From: an uncultured Collinsella sp.
Lineage (GTDB): Bacteria > Actinomycetota > Coriobacteriia > Coriobacteriales > Coriobacteriaceae
Direction: 5' to 3'
DNA length: 25,998 nucleotides
Assembly (NCBI GenBank): GCA_900551815.1
Contig: URXE01000031.1
Coordinates: 1 to 25,998 of the forward strand
In this document: in pieces, positions 6,216-13,373 of the stretch
How the letters are laid out: each line of letters starts with the position of its first letter
How positions within the stretch are numbered: position 1 is the stretch's first letter
The notes under the pieces: generated by a model
The model's input: only the letters and a program-made list of their open reading frames with translations
What the model was told of the DNA's origin: nothing
The model's database searches: none
Made by a program: the position numbers and the translations under genes

Positions 6216-7100
6216 TTATTTACCCGCGTTAGCAGACGAGCTATGCGAGGGGACGACGACCTTGGACGGCTGCACGAGCGACTCGTCGTGCGCGGCAACC
6301 GCGGGGACGCTTGCCCCATCGCTTTTAGCCTTGGTCGATTCGGAACGCGCGATCTCCTCATCGAGAGCATCGATATCGGCGTCCTCGACCACGGCGTTGA
6401 GCGACTCAAAGACACGGTTCTTAAGGAGCGCGGTGTGCACACCCTCGGTGAGATCGTGCAGCTTCTTAAAAGCGCGCTCGAGCTTGGCGTCGCGCTCGTC
6501 ATCGGAGGTATCCATGCCGAGCATGCTCACGAGAACCTGCTCAAACATCGAAGACTCGCGGTTTGCCGACGATACGTACTGACGCAGGTTGCGCGGCTCA
6601 ATGTGGAAGCGCGACAGCTCCGAGCAGTAACGGATAATCGGGAAATCTCGGCCATCGACGAGCTCGCGGTTCTGCGGGCTCTTGATGATGCGGATAAGAT
6701 CGTTCTCGGCAAGGGAGCGGATAAACGAGATTTCGACGCCGAGCATGTCGGGGATCGTCTCGATGGGATGCAGCTTTTGCTTGGTCTCCTTGGGCTCCGT
6801 CTTAAGCGGAACATCGGACAGAAGGCCCACCTCATAAGCCAAAGTGGACAGGTCCGTTGCGTTTTCCAAGCGCTGTTTAATGACGTTGAGCGGCATATAG
6901 CGGGTCTTCTGCAGGTGCAGGATGACCTCGAGACGGTCAACGTCTTCCTTGGAGTACTGGCGATACCCCTTAGGCGTACGATGAGGGGTGATGAGCCCCT
7001 CATCTTCTAGAAATCTAATTTTTGAGTTCGATAGATCGGGGTATGCGCCTCGAAGAAGGTTGACGACTTGGCCGATACTCAGATAGTTGCGTTCGGCCAT
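6216..7100 (-). CDS. FtsR-like MerR-family transcriptional regulator
   Basis: This 294-residue protein has an N-terminal MerR winged helix (residues about 5-75: LSIGQVVNLL, SNSKIRFLEDEGLITPHRTPKGYRQYS). A second helix-turn-helix-like segment, DMLGVEISFIRSLAENDLI, is followed by a conserved actinobacterial C-terminal domain and a disordered Ser/Ala-rich tail from about 250. The tail is not typical of the family. The layout matches Rv1828/FtsR, which in Corynebacterium activates ftsZ. Position supports this: it begins three bases after the GarA-like FHA gene, the same pairing as Rv1827-Rv1828. GGTGAGTAGG near the FHA stop provides the ribosome site. It lacks the effector-binding cysteines of metal-sensing MerR proteins. 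The family is clear; ftsZ control here is inferred. Confidence 0.85.
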   Translation of the reverse strand: MAERNYLSIGQVVNLLRGAYPDLSNSKIRFLEDEGLITPHRTPKGYRQYSKEDVDRLEVILHLQKTRYMPLNVIKQRLENATDLSTLAYEVGLLSDVPLKTEPKETKQKLHPIETIPDMLGVEISFIRSLAENDLIRIIKSPQNRELVDGRDFPIIRYCSELSRFHIEPRNLRQYVSSANRESSMFEQVLVSMLGMDTSDDERDAKLERAFKKLHDLTEGVHTALLKNRVFESLNAVVEDADIDALDEEIARSESTKAKSDGASVPAVAAHDESLVQPSKVVVPSHSSSANAGK

Positions 7101-7103
7101 TAC

Positions 7104-7538
7104 CTACTCACCGGTTTCGATGCGCTCCGGCGTGCTCTCGTGGTAGATGAGCGTGAACGTACCGATCTGAACGGAAGAGCCGTCGTGCAGCGGAGCACCG
7201 TTTACGATGGCGCCGTCGACCCAGGTGCCGTTGAGCGAGCCCAGATCCTCAATACGGGCGCCCAGGCCCTCACGAATAATGCGTGCGTGGCTGCGCGAGA
7301 CGGTCATGTCGTTGAGGAAAATGCCGTTCGCGGGATCGCGGCCGATGGTGGTCACGTCGTCCTCGAGCTCAAAGGCAGCTCCGGTCTGCGGACCCTTGAC
7401 GATGGACAGAACCGGAGCGGTGATGCGCACGTTGGCCATAAGGTCGGGAACGGTGACATCGCTCGAAGGAACACGGAAAACGCAGGTAGCGTCCGCAGTC
7501 TTATCGTTCTGAGGCATATTGTTATCCTTGTTGTCCAT
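7104..7538 (-). CDS. GarA/OdhI-like FHA-domain protein
   Basis: This 144-residue cytoplasmic phosphothreonine-binding protein has an FHA domain at about 50-135 with GRDPANGIFL, SRSHARI, LGSLNGTWVDG and VQIGTFTLIYH. In mycobacteria and corynebacteria the homologue, phosphorylated by PknB/PknG in an N-terminal ETTSVFR motif, folds onto its own FHA domain and stops inhibiting 2-oxoglutarate and glutamate enzymes. Here the matching segment reads DATCVFR (residues 16-22), keeping one Thr (Thr18) at the place of the second Thr. AGGGG supports the ATG at 7538. It sits between the pgsA-type gene (66 bases upstream) and the FtsR-like gene (three bases downstream), as in actinobacterial genomes. No kinase is in the window, so partner and targets are unknown. 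Confidence 0.87.
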   Translation of the reverse strand: MDNKDNNMPQNDKTADATCVFRVPSSDVTVPDLMANVRITAPVLSIVKGPQTGAAFELEDDVTTIGRDPANGIFLNDMTVSRSHARIIREGLGARIEDLGSLNGTWVDGAIVNGAPLHDGSSVQIGTFTLIYHESTPERIETGE

Positions 7539-7603
7539 GACAACCCCTATCTAACGCGGCCACGCCGCAAAGAATGAACCGTACGTAATCATACCCCAAT
7601 GAA

Positions 7604-8308
7604 TCAGTCTTCGATTTCGGGGTTGAGAAAGTCGGTGTCCTCGTCCTCGGGATGCGCGATGGCCTGTTTAATGGCCACACCGCCCTTAACGGAGTAAATG
7701 ACGGCGGTGAGCATTGAGAAAATCACGCCACCGTAGACAAAGAAGATGCCGAGCGGCACCGAGCTCCCGTTAAGACCCGGAAACGCCGTAAACATGGAGG
7801 GCAGCAGATTCCAGCCATCGACGACGGGGATGCCCAACAACATAAGTGAAAAGCCGGTCATAAGCAGTGCCGTGGCAATCTTGCCGGGAAAGACGACGTC
7901 GATGGGACGACGGTGATAATGGCGCACGATGAGCGATCCGATCCCTAGGTAAACATCGCGACCGATGATGAGTATGCAGACCCAGATGGGAAGCTCGCCG
8001 CGGACTACCAGTCCAAGCACGCCAGTAAACAGCAGCGCACGATCGCAGATGGGGTCCATAACCTTGCCGAGCCACGAGACCGTCTTGGTCATGCGGGCGA
8101 TCTGTCCGTCCATCCAGTCGGTGGAGGCGGCGATGGCATAGATGACAATGGCGACCACGCGGTTGTTGTCCGTCACAAACAGGTACAGGAAGACGAGCGT
8201 GAGGATCAGGCGCGTAAAAGTGATGAAATTGGAGATCGTGAAGATCTTATTCGACGGGTAATCGGAAGTGCCGATAAGCTCCTTTTTGATCTTCTTCTTG
8301 ATGCCCAC
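7604..8308 (-). CDS. CDP-alcohol phosphatidyltransferase, PgsA type
   Basis: This 234-residue integral membrane enzyme condenses CDP-diacylglycerol with an alcohol phosphate, most likely glycerol-3-phosphate for phosphatidylglycerol synthesis. The family signature DxxDGxxAR-x8-GxxxDxxxD is complete, with metal-binding Asp64, Asp67, Asp85 and Asp89. Several hydrophobic helices are visible, and the N-terminus is Lys-rich (GIKKKIKKE). The start is a GTG at 8306-8308 with GGGGGAG four bases upstream. The C-terminal tail is acidic. It is the first gene of the operon leading into the FHA and FtsR-like genes; pgsA2 lies near the same pair in Mycobacterium. Cardiolipin or phosphatidylinositol-type substrates cannot be excluded by sequence, so no symbol is given. 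Confidence 0.88.
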   Translation of the reverse strand: MGIKKKIKKELIGTSDYPSNKIFTISNFITFTRLILTLVFLYLFVTDNNRVVAIVIYAIAASTDWMDGQIARMTKTVSWLGKVMDPICDRALLFTGVLGLVVRGELPIWVCILIIGRDVYLGIGSLIVRHYHRRPIDVVFPGKIATALLMTGFSLMLLGIPVVDGWNLLPSMFTAFPGLNGSSVPLGIFFVYGGVIFSMLTAVIYSVKGGVAIKQAIAHPEDEDTDFLNPEIED

Positions 8309-8342
8309 AGGACTCCCCCGCTGGTAAACGACAAAACTTTCG

Positions 8343-8369
8343 ATACTATACCCGTTCTAGCGATGTCTA
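8343..8369 (-). promoter_or_regulatory. Possible promoter of the pgsA-led operon
   Basis: On the minus strand, TAGACA (8364-8369) resembles a -35 box. TAGTAT (8343-8348), or the overlapping TATAGT (8345-8350), resembles a -10 box about 35 bases before the GTG start. Spacing of 13-15 bases is short, so the pairing is uncertain, although the position is right. Confidence 0.35.
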
Positions 8370-8416
8370 TCCAGCGTGGCCATAGAGAGTCCAGACATGT
8401 GGAGGACGGTTCTGGG

Positions 8417-8508
8417 CTGCGCGGGATTCTGCATTTGTGTACGTCAGCCTCCAAACATGTCGAAAAATGTCGTTTTTGAAGGCTGATGTACAGGGTTTTG
8501 TTGCGCAG
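8417..8508. repeat. Imperfect long palindrome in the pgsA-tRNA-Pro spacer
   Basis: The inner arms are 8438-8453 (TGTACGTCAGCCTCCA) and 8477-8492 (TGAAGGCTGATGTACA). They pair over 16 bases with two non-matches, one of them a G-T wobble on each strand. Outer arms CTGCGC (8417-8422) and GCGCAG (8503-8508) pair as well. The loop contains ACATGT and a repeated TGTCG. There is no T-tract and no gene inside. It could be a dispersed non-coding repeat, a structured leader or a small RNA; sequence alone does not decide. The remaining 8309-8604 bases hold only the candidate promoter and the tRNA terminator. Confidence 0.65.
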
Positions 8509-8562
8509 ATGTATTGAGCGGGAAAGTCGTTGATTATTCGTTGCTTACCCCGTTGATTCTAA

Positions 8563-8595
8563 ATAAAAAAAGGTCAGGCACTAGGTGCCTGACCT
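8563..8595 (-). terminator. Intrinsic terminator of tRNA-Pro
   Basis: A perfect 11-bp stem (AGGTCAGGCAC, 8571-8581, with 8585-8595) has a three-base loop. Read on the minus strand it is followed by seven T residues. It lies nine bases beyond the tRNA CCA end. Confidence 0.93.
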
Positions 8596-8604
8596 GCAAA
8601 CTTC

Positions 8605-8681
<77 letters not shown>

Positions 8682-8723
8682 AAGCTTTTGTTTGTTGCTT
8701 TGCTCTCGCTCGCAACAGGGAGT

Positions 8724-8753
8724 ATATTAACCCGAAACTTTGCCCTTGTGCAA
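8724..8753 (-). promoter_or_regulatory. Promoter of tRNA-Pro
   Basis: On the minus strand TTGCAC (8748-8753) and TAATAT (8724-8729) are separated by 18 bases, a good vegetative-sigma match. Transcription would begin about 35 bases before the tRNA 5' end at 8681. The element lies just after the coaBC stop codon. Confidence 0.65.
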
Positions 8754-8761
8754 GAACTTTT

Positions 8762-9973
8762 TTAATTATTTTTGAGCAAGTCCAAAATTGTATCTGCGAG
8801 CTGGGGTTTTATTAGCACGGGAAGTTCTTGCGTACCCGCTGTGCTCACGATCCAAGCCTTGTTGGTATCGGTTCCAAAGCCCGAATCGGCGCGCGAGACA
8901 TCGTTGGCGATAATCGCATCGCAGCCCTTACGGGCAAGTTTGCGCTCAGCGTACTTCACGACGTTATCGGTCTCGGCTGCAAATCCGATCACGCACCGCT
9001 CTCCCTTTTGGCGCGAAAGCTCGGCCAAAATATCGACCGTCTCGACGAGCTCGATGCGATCCAAGCGTTCGTTGGCCTTTTTGAGTTTATGGTCGGCAGG
9101 GGCAGCGGGTGTGTAGTCGGCGACGGCGGCCGCGCAAATGGCCGCATCGGCCGTCTGGAAGGCGCCCAGCGCCGCCTGCAGCATCTCTGCAGCGGTCTGC
9201 ACGCGCACGCACTCCACGCTGCGGGGAATATCGAGCGATGTCGGCCCCAGCACGAGCGTGACCGCAGCGCCGCGGCGAGCAGCCTCCCCAGCTAGGGCGA
9301 TGCCCATCTTGCCCGACGACCGGTTGCCAATGAAGCGCACGGGGTCGATCGGTTCGTGCGTTGGGCCGGCGGTAATCACGATGCGCTTGCCTGCCAGGTC
9401 TTGCGGCACGGGATTGAGCACCTCGCAGATGGCTTCGGCGATGTCCTCGGGCTCGCTCATGCGCCCCGTGTCCACGTCGCCGCAGGCAAGGTAGCCGCTG
9501 CCGGGTCCCACCACATGGACGCCACGGTCGCGCAGCGTGGCCATGTTGGCTTGTGTGGCCGGAGCCTTCCACATGCCATTGTTCATGGCCGGCGCGATCA
9601 CAATGGGGCGCGGCGTGGCGAGCAGCGTCGTGGAAATCAGATCATCGGCAATGCCGTTGGCCATCTTTGCGATGATATTGGCCGTGGCGGGCGCCACGAC
9701 CACCAGGTCGGGCTCCTGCGCGAGCGAAATGTGGTGGATGGGGTCGGAGGGGTCATCGAACAGACCTACCGCGACCGGCTCATTGGTGAGCGCGCGGAAG
9801 GTGAGCGGGCCCACAAACTCCGTGGCATGCTCGCTCATAACGACCTTGACGCGCGCGCCGCGTTTTTGCAGCAGGCGCACGATATTGCACGACTTATAGG
9901 CGGCGATCCCGCCGGTAATGCCCAGCAGGATCGTTTTTCCCTCAAGTTGCATTGAATTATTGGGCGCCGCCAT
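8762..9973 (-). CDS. coaBC: Bifunctional phosphopantothenoylcysteine decarboxylase / phosphopantothenate-cysteine ligase
   Basis: This 403-residue cytoplasmic enzyme performs two consecutive steps of coenzyme A synthesis. The N-terminal CoaC domain is a FMN-binding HFCD fold (residues about 10-190) with GITGGIAAYK, the active-site His in DPIHHISLA (His80/81), PAMNNGMW, and the Cys-bearing flap GYLACGDVDTGRM. The C-terminal CoaB domain (about 195-400) starts with KRIVITAGPTHEPIDPVRFIGNRSSGKMG and includes AAAVADYTP and the KKAN substrate loop. It starts three bases after the zinc-ribbon gene stop, with AAGGAAG in front. It ends the 18-gene cluster; I see no clear hairpin terminator after it, only the AT-rich tRNA promoter region. 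Confidence 0.97.
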   Translation of the reverse strand: MAAPNNSMQLEGKTILLGITGGIAAYKSCNIVRLLQKRGARVKVVMSEHATEFVGPLTFRALTNEPVAVGLFDDPSDPIHHISLAQEPDLVVVAPATANIIAKMANGIADDLISTTLLATPRPIVIAPAMNNGMWKAPATQANMATLRDRGVHVVGPGSGYLACGDVDTGRMSEPEDIAEAICEVLNPVPQDLAGKRIVITAGPTHEPIDPVRFIGNRSSGKMGIALAGEAARRGAAVTLVLGPTSLDIPRSVECVRVQTAAEMLQAALGAFQTADAAICAAAVADYTPAAPADHKLKKANERLDRIELVETVDILAELSRQKGERCVIGFAAETDNVVKYAERKLARKGCDAIIANDVSRADSGFGTDTNKAWIVSTAGTQELPVLIKPQLADTILDLLKNN

Positions 9974-9976
9974 CGT

Positions 9977-10696
9977 TTAAGCTTCCTTGCTCGGAAGCAC
10001 CAGCAGGCGGTGGCAATACGGGCAGTGCGCGATCTCGCTACCGTCGTGGTTGAGGTCGCTCATGGACGATGCCTGCAGCGCGGTGTGGCAGATGGTGGGA
10101 ATGTTGCCCTTGATGGTCTCGACGGCCAGGCCGCGGAACTGCTTGAGCAGGCGCTCGTAATCGGTGAGCACGTCAGTCGGCAGCGTGGCAGCCAGCGCAG
10201 TGCGCTCCTTGGTGGCGGCGTCAATCTGGGCCTGCAGGTCGGCGGCCTTGGCGCGGGCGGCCTTGGTATCGGCCTTCACGCCCTCCTTGAACTTGGCGAT
10301 GATGGCCTGCGCGCGGGCCTCGCGGTCGAGCGCCTCCTTATGGGCGACAACGACATCCTTGCGGGTGTGCTCGATCTTGTCCAGACGCTTTGCCAGGGTG
10401 GCAAGCTCATTCTCCAGGTCCTGCACCTCGCGGTAATCAGAACCATCGACGTGACGCTTCTTGGCAGCCTCGATAGCGTTGTTGGTCTGGATCTCGGTGG
10501 TGTTGAGGTCGTCGAGCTCAATGTCCAGATCCTTGCGCTGGGCGTAGAGTTTGGTCATCTCGGACTTGAGCTTCACATAGGTCTTGCGCTTAGAAGCGAG
10601 CTCCTTGAGCTCCGGCATATTGGCAAGTTCGCTCTTGTTGCGGGCGAGCTCCAAATCGATCTGTTGCAGCTTGAGTAGCGTAGCGCCGGCGCTCAT
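9977..10696 (-). CDS. Coiled-coil protein with C-terminal zinc ribbon
   Basis: This 239-residue protein has long charged helices (residues about 8-175) forming a coiled-coil hairpin, then a C-terminal zf-RING_7/C4-type zinc-ribbon domain. In actinobacteria this family is commonly found beside NIF3 genes, as here; its biochemical role is not settled. The start is the ATG at 10694-10696, which overlaps the NIF3 stop as ATGA and has AAGGAGAG upstream; a longer ORF start is rejected. The second metal pair is clear (Cys225, Cys228 in HCPYCHR), but the first pair has only Cys203 (IPTICHTAL), with Pro200 where the other Cys is expected. His204, His217, His224 or His229 could compensate, or zinc binding may be weakened. 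Fold is confident; function unknown. Confidence 0.82.
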   Translation of the reverse strand: MSAGATLLKLQQIDLELARNKSELANMPELKELASKRKTYVKLKSEMTKLYAQRKDLDIELDDLNTTEIQTNNAIEAAKKRHVDGSDYREVQDLENELATLAKRLDKIEHTRKDVVVAHKEALDREARAQAIIAKFKEGVKADTKAARAKAADLQAQIDAATKERTALAATLPTDVLTDYERLLKQFRGLAVETIKGNIPTICHTALQASSMSDLNHDGSEIAHCPYCHRLLVLPSKEA

Positions 10697-11502
10697 AAGT
10701 TCTCTCCTTTTGTCACAGTCCACCATTGGCAAGGGTTCAGTATTTTAATCGTATGTCGGGGGTCGACCCCGGCGTCAACTGCAGAGTTCATCAAGATATC
10801 CACGAACGGCTCTTCGGAGCGGTCGTGGCCGAGCAGAATCACGCTCAGGCCACGCAAGGCAAGGTCCTGCGCCACGTGGTAGCCCGCCTCGCCCGTCACG
10901 ACAACGTCGGCGCCCGCGGCGATAGCAAGCTCACCAAAATCGCCGAGGGAGCCGCCAAGAATGGCGACGGTTCGGCACGGGTGCTCGGCTTCGCCCCATA
11001 CGCGCGGGTCGCTGCCAAAGGCCGTGGCGGCACGGTTGGCGAGATCGCGCAGGTTGCAGGCGTCGTGGAGGGTCGTGAGTGCGCCCAGACCGGTGAGCTC
11101 AGGCTCGACGACATGCTCCAGCGAGCTCATGGGCTCAGCGCCCAGCAACTCACTCAAGCGAACGCGCGCTTCGTGCGAGCGGTCCAGGTTGGTGTGAAGC
11201 GAGATGATGCTCACGCCGCAACGAGCCGCCTCGTACAGTGCAGCGCTGCACTGGGGACGCGTAGAATCGGCTGGACAAAAGGCCTCGGGCGCCTTGATAT
11301 AGATGGGATGATGCGTCAGCAGCACGTTGGCGCCGGCCTCCTGGGCACGGTGCACGTTGGCCTCGGTCGCGTCGAGCGCGCAGGCAACACCGATGATCTT
11401 AGCAGTGGGATCTCCCACAGATAGACCAACATGATCCCAGCCCTCGGCGTCCGATTTGGGATAGCGCGCCAGCAGCGCACGTTCAAGCTCGGCGACAATC
11501 AT
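10693..11502 (-). CDS. NIF3-family dinuclear metal protein (YqfO/YbgI type)
   Basis: At 269 residues this is the short form without the PII-like insert. The family forms a toroidal hexamer with a two-metal centre; it is often annotated as GTP cyclohydrolase I type 2 homologue, but the physiological reaction is uncertain. Metal ligands are visible: His64 and His65 (LLTHHPIY), Asp107 (SLHTNLD), His226 and Glu230 (LLGHDRSEE). Both ends overlap neighbours by ATGA: its start overlaps the cysteine desulfurase stop, and its stop overlaps the zinc-ribbon start, which suggests translational coupling of the three genes. Confidence 0.92.
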   Translation of the reverse strand: MIVAELERALLARYPKSDAEGWDHVGLSVGDPTAKIIGVACALDATEANVHRAQEAGANVLLTHHPIYIKAPEAFCPADSTRPQCSAALYEAARCGVSIISLHTNLDRSHEARVRLSELLGAEPMSSLEHVVEPELTGLGALTTLHDACNLRDLANRAATAFGSDPRVWGEAEHPCRTVAILGGSLGDFGELAIAAGADVVVTGEAGYHVAQDLALRGLSVILLGHDRSEEPFVDILMNSAVDAGVDPRHTIKILNPCQWWTVTKGENL

Positions 11503-12677
11503 GCGGCACCTACGATCGAGAGCAGCGTCTGGGCAAAGTCGTCCAGGTCGGCAGGATTCACGCGGTCATCAAACGAGATGCGCAATGCGCCGAGAGCCTG
11601 CTCGCGACCAATACCCATGGCGCTGAGCACGTGGCTCGGGTCCATGCTGCCGCTCGAACAAGCCGATCCGGCCGAAACCTCAAAGCCGGCGGTATCGAGC
11701 TTGATGATGAGCTCCTCGGAGTCCATGCCGTCGACGTAGATCGAAACCATGCCCGGCAGACGGTCGGCCTGCGCATAGTCGCCCATCGTGGCGTGAATGC
11801 GAGGATGGGCCGTAAGCGTGGCATAGAGCTTGTCGGACAAGGTCTGCAGCATCGCGCGCTCCTGGGCCACGTGGGGCGCCAGCGTGCGGGCGGCAGCGGC
11901 AAAAGCCAGCTGCGTGCGCAGATCCTGCGTACCGGCGCGACGGCCGGCTTCCTGTCCACCGCCAAAGATGCGCGGACGCAGCGGCGCGCGGCTCTTAAGG
12001 TAGAGCGCGCCGGATGCCACAGGGCCGCCGATCTTGTGCGCGGCAACGGTCATGGCATCGACGCCCAGCTCGGTGACATCGAGCGGAATATGCAAGTAGC
12101 CCTGGATGGCATCGGTATGAAACAAGGCGCCGGCAGCATGTGCGGCGGCGGCCAGCTCGCAGATGGGCTGCACCACGCCGGTCTCGTTGTTGGCGACCAT
12201 AATGCTCACGAGCGCCACGTCATCGCCGAGCAGCTCGACAAGCGTGGCAGGTTCAATGTAGCCCGCGCGGCAGGGCTGCACCAGGTCGACGGTAAAGCCG
12301 GCGGCGCGCAGCAATGGCAGGTTGTCCAGAATCGAATCGTGCTCGATGGCCGAAACGATTACACGATCGCGCTTGCGATCGCGCTGACGAGCGCCCTCGG
12401 CAAGACCGAGCAGCGCCAGCTGGTTGGCCTCGGTGCCACCATTGGTAAGGATGATCTCGGATGGGCGAACGCGTGCGCCAAAGCTACGGGCGATCTCGCG
12501 ACGGGCGACTTCCAGGCGTGCGGCGGCTTTGCGGCCAAGCGAGTGCAGCGAGTTGGGGTTGACGCCGGCAAGCTCGCTGTCGTCGTACTCGCGCTGCGCA
12601 AGGAGCGCCTCGGCGCGCATGGGCGTCGAGGCGGCATAGTCAAGATTCACGGGTATGCGGTTTTGACCTGCGGTCAT
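11499..12677 (-). CDS. Cysteine desulfurase, NifS/IscS family
   Basis: This 392-residue PLP enzyme removes sulfur from cysteine for Fe-S clusters or tRNA thiolation. Motifs seen are LDYAASTP at the N-terminus, TNGGTEAN, IEHDSI, NNETG, HTDAIQ, the PLP lysine Lys215 in AAHKIGGP, and the catalytic loop Cys340 in SAGSACSSGS. The loop is the long class-I (NifS/IscS) kind. The ribosome site AGGAGG lies inside the last codons of rpe, 11 bases before the ATG. No iscU, sufBC, thiI or mnmA gene is adjacent, so the sulfur acceptor is unknown. It is coupled by ATGA overlap to NIF3. The enzyme class is certain; the exact paralogue is not. Confidence 0.94.
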   Translation of the reverse strand: MTAGQNRIPVNLDYAASTPMRAEALLAQREYDDSELAGVNPNSLHSLGRKAAARLEVARREIARSFGARVRPSEIILTNGGTEANQLALLGLAEGARQRDRKRDRVIVSAIEHDSILDNLPLLRAAGFTVDLVQPCRAGYIEPATLVELLGDDVALVSIMVANNETGVVQPICELAAAAHAAGALFHTDAIQGYLHIPLDVTELGVDAMTVAAHKIGGPVASGALYLKSRAPLRPRIFGGGQEAGRRAGTQDLRTQLAFAAAARTLAPHVAQERAMLQTLSDKLYATLTAHPRIHATMGDYAQADRLPGMVSIYVDGMDSEELIIKLDTAGFEVSAGSACSSGSMDPSHVLSAMGIGREQALGALRISFDDRVNPADLDDFAQTLLSIVGAA

Positions 12678-12683
12678 AAGGGT

Positions 12684-13355
12684 TTATGCCTCCTGTGCGG
12701 CCTCGTTGCTCAGCTTCTGCAGCAGCGCAACCTCGGCGGCGGGATCTTCGGACTTAAATACGGCGGAGCCGGCTACGAGTACGTTGGCGCCGGCCTTGAC
12801 GACCTCGGCGATATTCATGGAGGAGATGCCGCCGTCGACCTCGATCAGGGGCGACACGCCGTGGCGCTCGCACATGGCCTTGAGCTCGTGGAGTTTGGCG
12901 ATGGTGCCTGGGATAAAGCTCTGGCCACCAAAGCCGGGGTTCACGCTCATCAGCAGCACCATATCGACGACATCGATAATGCTCTCGAGTACGCACACGG
13001 GAGTGGCGGGGTTGAGCACCACGCCGGCTTTGACGCCGCGCTGCTGCAGGTGCGTGAGCGTGCGGTGCAGGTGCGTGGAGGCCTCGTAGTGCACGGTGAT
13101 CATATCGGCACCGGCGTCGGCGTACCAATCGACCGTCTCGTCGGGGTTCGACACCATCAGGTGCGCGTCAACCGGCACGTCGGTGGAGCGCTTGACGGCC
13201 TTAAGGATGTCAACACCAAAGGTCAGGTTGCCGGTAAAGTGACCGTCCATGACGTCGAAGTGCACGTAGTCGGCACCGGCGATCTTGTCGAGCTCGCCCT
13301 TCAGGTTGGCCATGTCGGCCGAGAGGACGGATGGAGCGATTTTGATGGAACCCAT
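12684..13355 (-). CDS. rpe: Ribulose-phosphate 3-epimerase
   Basis: This pentose-phosphate enzyme interconverts ribulose-5-phosphate and xylulose-5-phosphate. It is a 223-residue TIM barrel. Catalytic and metal residues are present: His32 and Asp34 in VHFDVMDGHF, His65 in VDAHLMV, and the second Asp in LIEVDGGIS. The phosphate-binding GGISSMN and VAGSAVF are normal, and so is VNPGFGGQSF. The usual FVPN after MDGH reads FTGN here, a mild departure in a conserved loop. AGAAAGG precedes the ATG at 13355, 18 bases after gpsA. It lies between gpsA and the cysteine desulfurase in the long cluster. Confidence 0.96.
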   Translation of the reverse strand: MGSIKIAPSVLSADMANLKGELDKIAGADYVHFDVMDGHFTGNLTFGVDILKAVKRSTDVPVDAHLMVSNPDETVDWYADAGADMITVHYEASTHLHRTLTHLQQRGVKAGVVLNPATPVCVLESIIDVVDMVLLMSVNPGFGGQSFIPGTIAKLHELKAMCERHGVSPLIEVDGGISSMNIAEVVKAGANVLVAGSAVFKSEDPAAEVALLQKLSNEAAQEA

Positions 13356-13373
13356 GGTAGTAGCCTTTCTGCG

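Noticed and set aside
8458..8487. Nine-codon plus-strand ORF inside the palindrome spacer
   Set aside because: It has no ribosome-binding site and is explained by the palindrome; too short to support.
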